Source: Bacteroidota bacterium
Lineage (GTDB): Bacteria; Bacteroidota; Bacteroidia; AKYH767-A; OLB10
Direction: 5' to 3'
NCBI GenBank assembly: GCA_023251535.1
Contig: JAHEYP010000003.1
Span: 62,001-126,000, forward strand
Length of the DNA stretch: 64,000 bases
The notes under the pieces were generated by a model, which saw only the letters and a list, made by a program, of their open reading frames with translations, had not been told where the DNA came from and did not search any database. The position numbers were made by a program, and so were the translations under genes. Positions 26,008-33,407 of the stretch are shown piece after piece (the first letter of the stretch is position 1; each line of letters opens with the position of its first letter).

Positions 26008-26991
26008 ATGAAAATAAAATCTACTCTATTACTTATCTTAGTTACTTGTTTGGCAAATGCGCAAACACTTACGTACTCGGCTTATTCCTCCAATTTAACT
26101 GGTGCGTTTAATGTAATTATAGCCGATAATTCAACCTTTAATCCTTTGCTTTTGTCGGTGTCAGGAACCGGAGCAATATGGAACGCTTCATCGTTACTGC
26201 CTCAATCTGGATATCCTGTTATCCACTTCCAATATTCTGCTCCTTCATCAACTCCCAATGGCAGTCTATTTCCTTTGAGCAATTATGCTCAATATGATCC
26301 TGCTTTAACATCGGTTCTACAATATGATTATTACAATTTTTCCGCTGATAGTCTGGTAATGGTAGGGGAGTATAGTCCAAGCGGAGCTCATGAGATTTAT
26401 CAAAATCCTGATAAACACTTAATCTTTCCTTTTAGCTATAATCAATCGTTTACTGATAGCTATGCAAAAACAAATTATAGCAATGCAACAACGGTAAGTA
26501 GCTACCAAACAGGTACTAGGACGGTCCAGTTTAATGGTTATGGTACCCTGATTTTGCCGCAAGGAACTATTTCGGACGTTGGAATGATTACAGAGATCAG
26601 AACGAATAACTTGGGACCTAATTCAACGGATATTACTTGGATAAAAGTATCATCAGGAAAACCATTAATGAAATATTCCGAAAATGCAGGTGACGTTACT
26701 ATTGGATACAATGCCGATTTAAACGTTTCTGTTAATGAGTATTCTTCCTTTTTTCAAACTGAAGTTTCCCCAAATCCTTGTCGCGAAAAAACATTTATTC
26801 ACTTAAATAATGTTTTAGGCAAGAACGCTGTTGTTGAAGTCTTAAATATGCTTGGTAAAACTGTACTTACTATAAAAGACAATTCATCGAATATTGAAAT
26901 TCCAATGACTGGCTTAGCAAGTGGATATTACTCATATCGATTGTTGTTAGGTGAGTCGCAAATTTCTACAGGAAAAATCATTGTTGAATAA
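26008..26991 (+). CDS. Secreted protein with T9SS type A sorting domain
   Basis: A 327-residue exported protein: signal peptide at about 1-18 (LLLILVTCLANAQ), a beta-rich body with many Ser, Thr, Asn and Tyr (about 20-245) that I cannot assign to a family, and a T9SS type A domain at the end (EVSPNPCREKTFIHL, VVEVLNMLGKTVL, LASGYYSYRLLLG). The palindrome upstream makes it the best candidate target of the LuxR-type regulator. It is followed after 16 bp by the propeller protein, so the two may form one transcript. Confidence 0.8.
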   Translation: MKIKSTLLLILVTCLANAQTLTYSAYSSNLTGAFNVIIADNSTFNPLLLSVSGTGAIWNASSLLPQSGYPVIHFQYSAPSSTPNGSLFPLSNYAQYDPALTSVLQYDYYNFSADSLVMVGEYSPSGAHEIYQNPDKHLIFPFSYNQSFTDSYAKTNYSNATTVSSYQTGTRTVQFNGYGTLILPQGTISDVGMITEIRTNNLGPNSTDITWIKVSSGKPLMKYSENAGDVTIGYNADLNVSVNEYSSFFQTEVSPNPCREKTFIHLNNVLGKNAVVEVLNMLGKTVLTIKDNSSNIEIPMTGLASGYYSYRLLLGESQISTGKIIVE

Positions 26992-27007
26992 TTTGAATAA
27001 AATAAAT

Positions 27008-28588
27008 ATGAAACTCAAATTAATTACAATAGCCATTTTATTGTCGAGTACAATGGCTTTCTCCCAATCGGAATTTACAAAGATGTGGGAAATGAAATCC
27101 CAAGTTCCAAATAAATGGAATGATCAAAACGCTGACCTCTCAATGATCTTGATGGGTGATTTGAAAAAAATCGAAATGATCGACGGGACAAACGGAAAGT
27201 CGTTATGGACATTCGATGTGAAAAAGAAATTAGGCGTTAAATCAATGGAGGATTGGTTTTTCTTATGGGCAATGGAAGGTGAACCTGTTGAAATAGTTTA
27301 TAAAAAAGACGATGATAATAAAGTAAGTGTTTATCTGAATTCTAAAACTGGTGAAATTGAAAACTCAATCAATGAAAGTACTTTAAAGGAAAAAGATGTT
27401 CCTCTTGCACCTTCAAAGAAAAAGAACATCATTTTTGCTAGCTCTGCTTACGATGAAAGTGGAAATACCCAAGTGTTTATCGATTACAAGGATAAAACAT
27501 TTAAAAGTGCATTAAGTGGGACTGAACTCGAGCTGAAAATTAATGCTAGAGGTAGTAATCACTGGACAACACGAATTAAAGGTAAATGTGTACGACATCT
27601 TTGCACTGAATTGCTAAGCAATGATGAATCAGAAATGATGGTGAACGTAAGTGTTTCTCACGGTAAAGTATTTGTGGTTTATGAAGGAATTACAGTACTT
27701 GATTTGAAAACAGGCAATGTACTTTGGAATACAACATTTGATAATGTTCAAACGAGTGTTGGATTAAAGGCAAAGCAAGAAATTGGACGTAGTCCGATGC
27801 CAGTGGCTGATGATAATGCCGTTTATGTTTGTGATTTTTCGAAAGGAGAGAAGGCTATTAAAAAGCTTGATATTAATACCGGAAATGAAATTTGGAGAAG
27901 TGAAAAGCTCAGCGGAAATGATGTTATTTCACAATTATTAGTCGTTGATAATACATTGATCGCTAAGATGGGTGGTGTTATTAGAGTAGAGAAGTTTATT
28001 CCCGATGCAAATGGAGGTATTGGAGCGGGCACTTACAAAGTCGAATATTCTTATGAAGGTAGCTCAGAGATAAGAGCTTTTGATGTTTCATCAGGAAAGC
28101 AAAAATGGACATCTGATGGATTTAGTAATGGTGACAAATTTTCAAAGTCACATTGCGCAATATTGAATGTGAATAATTCAATAGTTGCTTGTAGCGATAA
28201 GAATTTTTATCTATTAAATCCTTCAACAGGAACAGCAACTGCAAAATCTGAACTTGGAAAAGAAATAGGTGATCCTAAATCCATATTTCTATATAAGGAT
28301 AATTATATTGTTCAGGGAGAAGAAGGAATTGCTTCCTTTAAATCATCAGGCGCGAAAAATTATTCTGTTTCAACCGATAATTGCTATTTCACGGAATTTA
28401 GAGGTGATGCGTTTATTGTATGGATCGGTAAATCAATAGATGATTTAAATGAGTTTATTCGATTTGATTTAGATAGTGGTAAAATATCAGGCAAATTGAA
28501 AGGAACTTACCGCCCAAGATTTGATACTACCGGAGATTATTTTATTCGTTTTAAAGATGAAACCGTAACTAAGTTTACTACTAAATAA
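27008..28588 (+). CDS. Secreted PQQ-like beta-propeller protein
   Basis: The open frame begins at 26951, but the natural start is the ATG at 27008 (MKLKLITIAILLSSTMAFSQ), which gives a signal peptide and 526 residues. Repeated blades carry the pattern DxxxGxxxW of PQQ-like and BamB-like propellers (DGTNGKSLWTFD, DLKTGNVLWNT, DINTGNEIWRS, DVSSGKQKWTS). No T9SS domain is seen, so it is probably periplasmic. Enzymatic PQQ binding is not shown; a scaffold or binding role is as likely. A strong terminator follows. Confidence 0.8.
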   Translation: MKLKLITIAILLSSTMAFSQSEFTKMWEMKSQVPNKWNDQNADLSMILMGDLKKIEMIDGTNGKSLWTFDVKKKLGVKSMEDWFFLWAMEGEPVEIVYKKDDDNKVSVYLNSKTGEIENSINESTLKEKDVPLAPSKKKNIIFASSAYDESGNTQVFIDYKDKTFKSALSGTELELKINARGSNHWTTRIKGKCVRHLCTELLSNDESEMMVNVSVSHGKVFVVYEGITVLDLKTGNVLWNTTFDNVQTSVGLKAKQEIGRSPMPVADDNAVYVCDFSKGEKAIKKLDINTGNEIWRSEKLSGNDVISQLLVVDNTLIAKMGGVIRVEKFIPDANGGIGAGTYKVEYSYEGSSEIRAFDVSSGKQKWTSDGFSNGDKFSKSHCAILNVNNSIVACSDKNFYLLNPSTGTATAKSELGKEIGDPKSIFLYKDNYIVQGEEGIASFKSSGAKNYSVSTDNCYFTEFRGDAFIVWIGKSIDDLNEFIRFDLDSGKISGKLKGTYRPRFDTTGDYFIRFKDETVTKFTTK

Positions 28589-28623
28589 ATTAATTGCCCA
28601 GCATTTTTATTATTGCAATTTTG

Positions 28624-28656
28624 AAAGCGTCCGTTTTTTATACGGACGCTTTTTAC
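28624..28656 (+). terminator. Terminator after the propeller gene
   Basis: A perfect 11-bp stem (AAAGCGTCCGT and ACGGACGCTTT) with a 7-base loop, followed by a T-rich run, 36 bases beyond the stop. Confidence 0.9.
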
Positions 28657-28706
28657 TTTTCTTTATTCAGAAAACAAAATTGGAATTTCCTTTTGTATTG
28701 ACTAAA

Positions 28707-28714
28707 TAATTTTG
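28707..28714 (+). promoter_or_regulatory. -7 box (TAnnTTTG) before the SDR gene
   Basis: TAATTTTG matches the Bacteroidota -7 pattern. The nearest well-placed TTG is at 28680-28682 with a 24-base spacer, slightly long. The leader would be about 50 bases. Confidence 0.4.
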
Positions 28715-28769
28715 GTTGATTCGTTTCAATTCAATATAATTACACAACGAAATACTGAAATTTAAAAAA

Positions 28770-29513
28770 ATGAATTGGAAAAATACTGTAACGATTATCA
28801 CTGGAGCGGGATCAGGCATCGGTAAAGCTACAAGTGATTTGCTTATGAAAGAGGGTGGTATAGTTTATAACTTAGATCTATGTACACCTGATATTATTGA
28901 TCCTTATTTTATAAAATGTGATGTTAGTAATCGTGATGATATTGCTAGTGCTGTGAATGAAGTATTTATAAAAGAAGGAAAGATTGATTATGTATTTTCT
29001 AATGCAGGAGTGCATTTATTCGCGACTCTTGAAGAAACATCCTTTGAACAAATGGAGTCTGTTGTTTCGATAAATATATTTGGCACATTTTATCTGCTTA
29101 AGTCGGTCATCCCGATTATGAAAAAGCAAATGAATGGCAGCATAGTACTAATGGGATCTGACCAAGCTTTAGTTGGAAAGGCTTCTAGTTCAGTATATGG
29201 CTTTACTAAAGGTGCAATAGGTCAATTAACAAAGAGTACAGCAATTGATTATGCTCCTTTTAATATTAGGGTAAATTGTGTTTGTCCAGGTACTATTCAA
29301 ACACCATTGTTGGATAGAGCCGTGGCACAGTTTTCGATTAAATCAGGAATTAACACAGCAGAAGTATTTGATTCGTTAAATTCTGTTCAACCTTTGGGGC
29401 GAATTGGACGACCTGAAGAGATTGCTAAGACAGTTATGTTTTTATTGTCTGATGACAGCTCGTTTACTACCGGAAGTTTGGTTTCGGTTGATGGAGGATA
29501 TGTTTGTCAATAA
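28770..29513 (+). CDS. Short-chain dehydrogenase/reductase (SDR)
   Basis: A 247-residue cytoplasmic NAD(P)-dependent oxidoreductase of the classical SDR type. The nucleotide-binding motif TGAGSGIG (about 11-18), NAG (about 78), the catalytic Ser in VLMGSDQ, and the YGFTK tetrad (Tyr-x-x-x-Lys) are all present, as is the VNCVCPGTIQTPLL stretch and the C-terminal VSVDGGYVCQ. Asp in NLDLC after the second beta strand suggests NAD(H) preference. The substrate is unknown. The gene stands alone between a terminator and the tRNA region. Confidence 0.88.
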   Translation: MNWKNTVTIITGAGSGIGKATSDLLMKEGGIVYNLDLCTPDIIDPYFIKCDVSNRDDIASAVNEVFIKEGKIDYVFSNAGVHLFATLEETSFEQMESVVSINIFGTFYLLKSVIPIMKKQMNGSIVLMGSDQALVGKASSSVYGFTKGAIGQLTKSTAIDYAPFNIRVNCVCPGTIQTPLLDRAVAQFSIKSGINTAEVFDSLNSVQPLGRIGRPEEIAKTVMFLLSDDSSFTTGSLVSVDGGYVCQ

Positions 29514-29590
29514 TTCTGTTTTAATTAATGCTATTACTTTTTAGTATAGCCGTATTAAAAAGCTTTTGCCTCATATTATCTCATATAAGA

Positions 29591-29622
29591 AAAAAGCCCT
29601 GACTTTTACCGTCTGAGCTTTT
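29591..29622 (-). terminator. Hairpin closing the tRNA-Ser-like array
   Basis: On the minus strand, AGCTCAGAC and GTCAGGGCT pair imperfectly around GGTAAAA and are followed by six T. It is a diverged relative of the two hairpins between the tRNA-like units. Confidence 0.6.
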
Positions 29623-29632
29623 CGAAATACTT

Positions 29633-29711
29633 TGGCGGAGAGTTACCCCGATTGGGGAACCGCAGGACTTGTTACAGTCAACAGTTTTTTTCGAAGGGAC
29701 CGCAATCTCCC
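29633..29711 (-). pseudogene. Degenerate tRNA-Ser copy 2
   Basis: This 79-base unit keeps the 3' half of the adjacent tRNA-Ser (ACTGTTGACTGTAACA of the anticodon and variable arm, and TAACTCTCCGCCA at the 3' end), but the acceptor 5' strand and D-arm are reduced to GGGAGA. The T-arm is rebuilt as GTTCCCC-AATC-GGGGTAAC. It is unlikely to be a working tRNA. Confidence 0.75.
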
Positions 29712-29719
29712 ACAAATTA

Positions 29720-29750
29720 AAATGTCCTGACGATTACTGTCAGGACATTT
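29720..29750 (-). repeat. Repeated hairpin between tRNA-like units (copy 2)
   Basis: AAATGTCCTGACG and its complement form a stem of about 12 bp around a 5-base loop. On the minus strand a T-run follows. It is the same as the hairpin at 29848-29878 apart from loop changes, and probably terminates transcription. Confidence 0.75.
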
Positions 29751-29760
29751 CGAAATACTA

Positions 29761-29839
29761 TGTCGGAGAGTTACCCCGAAGGGGGAACCCCAGGACCTAT
29801 TACAGTCAACAGTTTTTCCCGAAGGGACCGCAATCTCCC
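29761..29839 (-). pseudogene. Degenerate tRNA-Ser copy 1
   Basis: A 79-base unit of the same form as copy 2. It keeps the tRNA-Ser variable arm region and the TAACTCTCC acceptor strand but ends in GACA instead of GCCA. Two UUCG-type hairpins are visible (CCCTTCGGG and CCCCTTCGGGG on the minus strand). The 5' acceptor strand and D-arm are missing. Confidence 0.75.
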
Positions 29840-29847
29840 ACAAATTA

Positions 29848-29878
29848 AAATGTCCTGACGTTTACCGTCAGGACATTT
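29848..29878 (-). repeat. Repeated hairpin between tRNA-like units (copy 1)
   Basis: A perfect 13-bp stem (AAATGTCCTGACG and CGTCAGGACATTT) with a 5-base loop, followed by a short T-run on the minus strand. It lies directly after the true tRNA-Ser and is its likely terminator. Confidence 0.8.
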
Positions 29879-29888
29879 CGAAATACTT

Positions 29889-29976
29889 TGGCGGAGAGTT
29901 AGGGATTCGAACCCCAGGACCTGTTACAGTCAACAGTTTTCAAGACTGCCGCAATCGACCACTCTGCCAACTCTCC
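29889..29976 (-). tRNA. tRNA-Ser (anticodon UGA)
   Basis: On the minus strand the 7-bp acceptor stem GGAGAGT/ACTCTCC, the discriminator G and an encoded CCA are visible. The anticodon loop CTTGAAA, closed by CAGT/ACTG, gives anticodon TGA, which reads UCA. A long variable arm (GACTGTAACAGGTC) is typical of class II tRNA-Ser, and the T-loop is TTCGAAT. Length 88 including CCA. The two units downstream are degenerate copies. Confidence 0.95.
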
Positions 29977-30195
29977 GGGGGCGAAATTAGTACATTTCTT
30001 CATTCACCAAAAACTTTTTTAAATATTAATGCTTCTGCCTTGAAAGTCAGGATTATAAACATCATTTCAAGGCCTTTTCCGGGTGAAATTCAGTAGTCGA
30101 GGCAACGTTTTAAACATTAAAAATGTCATTTATTCGTCTAACCGGCGCCAAGCGCCACCTATAATTAGTATTTTTATAGTCCAAAATCACACGCC
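29977..30195. other. Intergenic region between tRNA-Ser and the GWxTD gene
   Basis: No gene is visible. It should contain the divergent promoters of the tRNA and of the GWxTD gene. It also holds an inverted repeat GCCTTGAAA/TTTCAAGGC (30037-30045 and 30065-30073) with a 19-base loop and a small GC-rich hairpin GGCGC-CAA-GCGCC at 30143-30155 inside the leader of the next gene. Confidence 0.5.
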
Positions 30196-31671
30196 ATGAA
30201 AAAGTTCTTATTCTTATTATCTGTATCGGTAATGTTGCTCGTTCCGTCGTTGCAGGCAAAGAATTTGCAGGCTAAATTTGCTTATTGCTCCTATTTTGCC
30301 CCGGAGAAAGGTCCTTATATGGAAACTTATATGGAAGTCGCGGGTAAGTCGGTAGTTTACAAGGCTTTACCTTCCGGCTTGTTTCAAGCTGCTATTGAAG
30401 TAACTCAATTGTTCCGACAGGGTGATTCGATCCGATATTATAATAAGTACAATTTATTGAGTCCGGAATCGAAAGATACCATAACATCATTATTCAATTT
30501 TACCGACCAACAGCGAATGTCGTTGGCCAATGGTACCTATACTATGGAATTGATTATCCGAGATAAGAACAATCCGGATGCGAAACCATATAATCTAACT
30601 GAGTCGGTTACCATGGCTTATTATCCTAATATTATTGGAATTTCAGATGTTGAGTTGCTTTCGTCTTTCAAGCCTTCTGTCGAAACAAATAAAATCACTA
30701 AAAATGGATACGAACTAATTCCTTTAGTCGATAATTTCTTTGGCCCGAGTGTCAATAGCCTTAAGTTTTACGCAGAGGTTTATAATACATCCTCTATTAT
30801 TTTGAATGATGCTTTCTTGCTTTCATATCATATCGAAACCCTCGAAAAGAAGAGAGTAATTGATGCTTATACGCGCACCTCTCGTCAAGCCGCTAAACCA
30901 GTAAATATCCTACTTGCCGACCTCGATATTACTGACCTTCCTTCGGGAAATTACAACTTCGTTATTGAAGTTAGAAATCGTTTGAATGAATTATTAGCTG
31001 TTAAAGAATCTTTCTTTCAAAGAAGTAAAGGTGCAGCACCTGTTTCTGAATCGGGAGTGGTTTCTTATAACAATATTGATGTTAGAAATACATTCGTTGC
31101 AGATTACACATCAAAAGATACCTTGGCTGAGTATATCCGTTGCTTATATCCGATTTGTTCAACGAATGAAAATACATTTGCAACGAACCAACTTGAGATA
31201 GCCGATCTTAAGTTAATGCAGCAATTTTTTTACGACTTCTGGAGCCGTCGAAATCCTTTAAATCCTTCGGAAGCTTGGTTAGCATATAGCTCAGAAGTTG
31301 ATAAGGTTAATGCGGAATATTCTGCAGGCAAGAAAAAGGGATATATGACTGAACGTGGTCGCGTTTATTTAGCTTATGGAGCCCCAAATCAGATCTCTAA
31401 ACAATATGCCGAGCCAACATCATATCCGTATGAGATATGGCAATATTACAAAGTGAAAGATGAGACGAATCGTAAGTTCGTTTTCTGGAGTCAGCAGATA
31501 GCTACTAACGACTTTGAGTTGCTGCATAGCGATGCAAAAGGCGAAATCTTCAATGCCAACTGGCAGGTTGAATTACGACGTCGTACTGAAAAAATGAACG
31601 ATCTCGACAAAACATCGCCGAATAATAATTTCCAGAATCAATCAAATCAGTTGTTCCAAAATCCTAGATAG
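30196..31671 (+). CDS. GWxTD domain-containing exported protein
   Basis: A 491-residue protein with a signal peptide (about 1-21, MLLVPSLQAK). The first half is beta-rich. The C-terminal domain (about 340-460) contains KGYMTERGRVYLAYGAPNQI and PYEIWQYYKV, which fit the GWxTD domain found in many Bacteroidota exported proteins, although the Gly-Trp part is changed here to Gly-Tyr-Met-Thr-Glu. The function of the family is unknown. The last 30 residues are Asn- and Gln-rich. The glycosyltransferase follows after 69 bp. Confidence 0.8.
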   Translation: MKKFLFLLSVSVMLLVPSLQAKNLQAKFAYCSYFAPEKGPYMETYMEVAGKSVVYKALPSGLFQAAIEVTQLFRQGDSIRYYNKYNLLSPESKDTITSLFNFTDQQRMSLANGTYTMELIIRDKNNPDAKPYNLTESVTMAYYPNIIGISDVELLSSFKPSVETNKITKNGYELIPLVDNFFGPSVNSLKFYAEVYNTSSIILNDAFLLSYHIETLEKKRVIDAYTRTSRQAAKPVNILLADLDITDLPSGNYNFVIEVRNRLNELLAVKESFFQRSKGAAPVSESGVVSYNNIDVRNTFVADYTSKDTLAEYIRCLYPICSTNENTFATNQLEIADLKLMQQFFYDFWSRRNPLNPSEAWLAYSSEVDKVNAEYSAGKKKGYMTERGRVYLAYGAPNQISKQYAEPTSYPYEIWQYYKVKDETNRKFVFWSQQIATNDFELLHSDAKGEIFNANWQVELRRRTEKMNDLDKTSPNNNFQNQSNQLFQNPR

Positions 31672-31740
31672 GAGGAAGGCAATTATTCAATGATATAATT
31701 TAGTTTTGCAGGGTCGTCGTAATGGCGACCTTGCTTCTTT

Positions 31741-32778
31741 ATGAAAACCCTCAATACTGCGATCGTTATCCTTAATTGGAATGGTGAAAATTTCCTTCGG
31801 AAGTTTTTGCCAAGCGTTATCGCTTGTAGTAAAGGGATTGCTCGTATAGTTGTAGCCGACAATGCATCTTCAGACGCTTCTTTGGACGTTTTAAAGCAGT
31901 TCGGTGAAGATGTTGAAGTACTTTTGCTCGACAAAAACTACGGCTTTACAGGAGGCTATAATCGCGCATTGAAGCTAGTTGATGCCGAATATTACGTACT
32001 TCTAAATTCGGATGTTGAAGTCACTGAGGGTTGGCTTGAGCCGATCTTAAATTATATGGCTGCTCACCCAGATGTGGCCGCTTGCCAGCCTAAAATTCGT
32101 TCATATGCTGATCGTCACCTTTTCGAACATGCTGGTGCATCAGGAGGGTATATCGATTGGTTGGGCTATCCTTTTTGCCGTGGACGATTGTTTTTGTCGC
32201 TCGAAGATGACCATAACCAATATAATTCTCCATCTGAAATTTTCTGGGCTACCGGTGCATGTATGTTTGTACGGGCTTCCGTCTTTCACCAGTTAAACGG
32301 ATTTGATGAGGAGTTCTTCGCTCACATGGAAGAAATTGATTTGTGTTGGAGGATGCAGATAGCGGGATATAAAATCATGTCGCTGCCTGAATCGGAGGTG
32401 TATCATGTAGGAGGAGGGACCTTGCCAAAGACTAATCCCAGAAAAACCTTTTATAACTTCAGAAATAACTTGATGATGTTGCATAAAAATCTCCCCGGAC
32501 ATCAAGCGTGGGTAATAATTCCGATTCGTTTAGTATTGGATGGTGTTGCAGGAGTTAAGTTTATGATGGATGGCGACTTTTCGGATACGCTTGCCGTTAT
32601 AAAGGCTCACTTCGCGTTTTATGCTTCTATTCCCAATCGACTTAAAATTCGAAAAGTAGTTCAAGAGAATTTGCATAATAGTAAATTTAAAGGTGTTTAT
32701 CATGGAAGTATTTTGATGGCCTATTACCTTAAAGGAGTTAAGCAATTCTCTTTATTGAATACCGAAAAATTCAGTTAA
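31741..32778 (+). CDS. Glycosyltransferase family 2
   Basis: A 345-residue membrane-associated GT-A fold enzyme that transfers a sugar from a nucleotide donor, likely in cell-surface polysaccharide synthesis. The start AIVILNWNGENFL, then VADNASSDASLD, NYGFTGGYNRAL, and the metal-binding LLNSDVEVTEGWLEP are typical of the rhamnosyltransferase-like branch. GFDEEFFAHMEEIDLCWR is the acceptor-side motif with the catalytic acid. A C-terminal hydrophobic patch may contact the membrane. A TAGTTTTG box (31701-31708) lies upstream. Donor and acceptor are unknown. Confidence 0.9.
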   Translation: MKTLNTAIVILNWNGENFLRKFLPSVIACSKGIARIVVADNASSDASLDVLKQFGEDVEVLLLDKNYGFTGGYNRALKLVDAEYYVLLNSDVEVTEGWLEPILNYMAAHPDVAACQPKIRSYADRHLFEHAGASGGYIDWLGYPFCRGRLFLSLEDDHNQYNSPSEIFWATGACMFVRASVFHQLNGFDEEFFAHMEEIDLCWRMQIAGYKIMSLPESEVYHVGGGTLPKTNPRKTFYNFRNNLMMLHKNLPGHQAWVIIPIRLVLDGVAGVKFMMDGDFSDTLAVIKAHFAFYASIPNRLKIRKVVQENLHNSKFKGVYHGSILMAYYLKGVKQFSLLNTEKFS

Positions 32779-32795
32779 TCGATAATAAACAGGAT

Positions 32796-33407
32796 ATGAA
32801 AATTATTTGTGTTGGAAGAAATTATGCTGCTCATGCTAAAGAGCTAAACAATGCAGTGGAAGAAGAACCGGTAATATTTATGAAACCGGAAACCGCGTTG
32901 ATTCCTTCAAAATTTCCATTTTTTTATCCTGAATTCTCTACTGATATTCATTACGAAACAGAACTCGTTATAAAGATAAATCGAATTGGAAAAAACATCT
33001 CCGAAAAATTTGCTCATCGTTATTATGATGAGGTTTCTTTGGGTATCGATTTTACTGCTCGTGATTTACAATCTAAATTAAAGGCAAAAGGACTTCCTTG
33101 GGAACGTGCAAAAGCTTTCGATGGCTCGGCGCCGGTTGGAGAATTTGTTTCATTAAAGGAAGTTGGTAATGTTGGTGATTTGCATTTTACTTTATTAGTG
33201 AACGATGAAGTTCGCCAGCAAGGTCATTCTGCAAATATGATTTTCTCGGTCGATAAAATCATTGCTTTTGTATCGACATTCGTTACTCTTAAAAAAGGCG
33301 ATTTGATTTTTACTGGAACTCCGGAAGGTGTTGGACCAGTGAAACCGGGAGATAAATTAACGGCTCTTCTTGGCGATAAACAGTTGCTATCGCTCGATAT
33401 TAAGTAG
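32796..33407 (+). CDS. Fumarylacetoacetate hydrolase family protein
   Basis: A 203-residue cytoplasmic enzyme of the FAH fold, which cleaves or decarboxylates beta-diketo acids with a divalent metal. The metal ligands are visible as Glu-x-Glu in HYETELVIKI and Asp in LGIDFTARDLQ. The lid residues KAFDGSAPVGEF and the C-terminal GDLIFTGTPEGVGPV are typical. At about 200 residues it is of the short type (FAHD1-like, acylpyruvase or oxaloacetate decarboxylase activity in relatives). It is 17 bp after the glycosyltransferase, and its 3' end overlaps that of the convergent RND gene by 8 bp. Confidence 0.88.
   Translation: MKIICVGRNYAAHAKELNNAVEEEPVIFMKPETALIPSKFPFFYPEFSTDIHYETELVIKINRIGKNISEKFAHRYYDEVSLGIDFTARDLQSKLKAKGLPWERAKAFDGSAPVGEFVSLKEVGNVGDLHFTLLVNDEVRQQGHSANMIFSVDKIIAFVSTFVTLKKGDLIFTGTPEGVGPVKPGDKLTALLGDKQLLSLDIK

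Noticed and set aside
29643-29843. 66-residue minus-strand ORF across the tRNA-like units
   Set aside because: It is a by-product of the degenerate tRNA-Ser copies and hairpins and has no protein-like pattern.
29591-29976. Repeated hairpins as a CRISPR array
   Set aside because: The repeats are tRNA-derived units of about 120-130 bases with similar spacers and no cas genes nearby.
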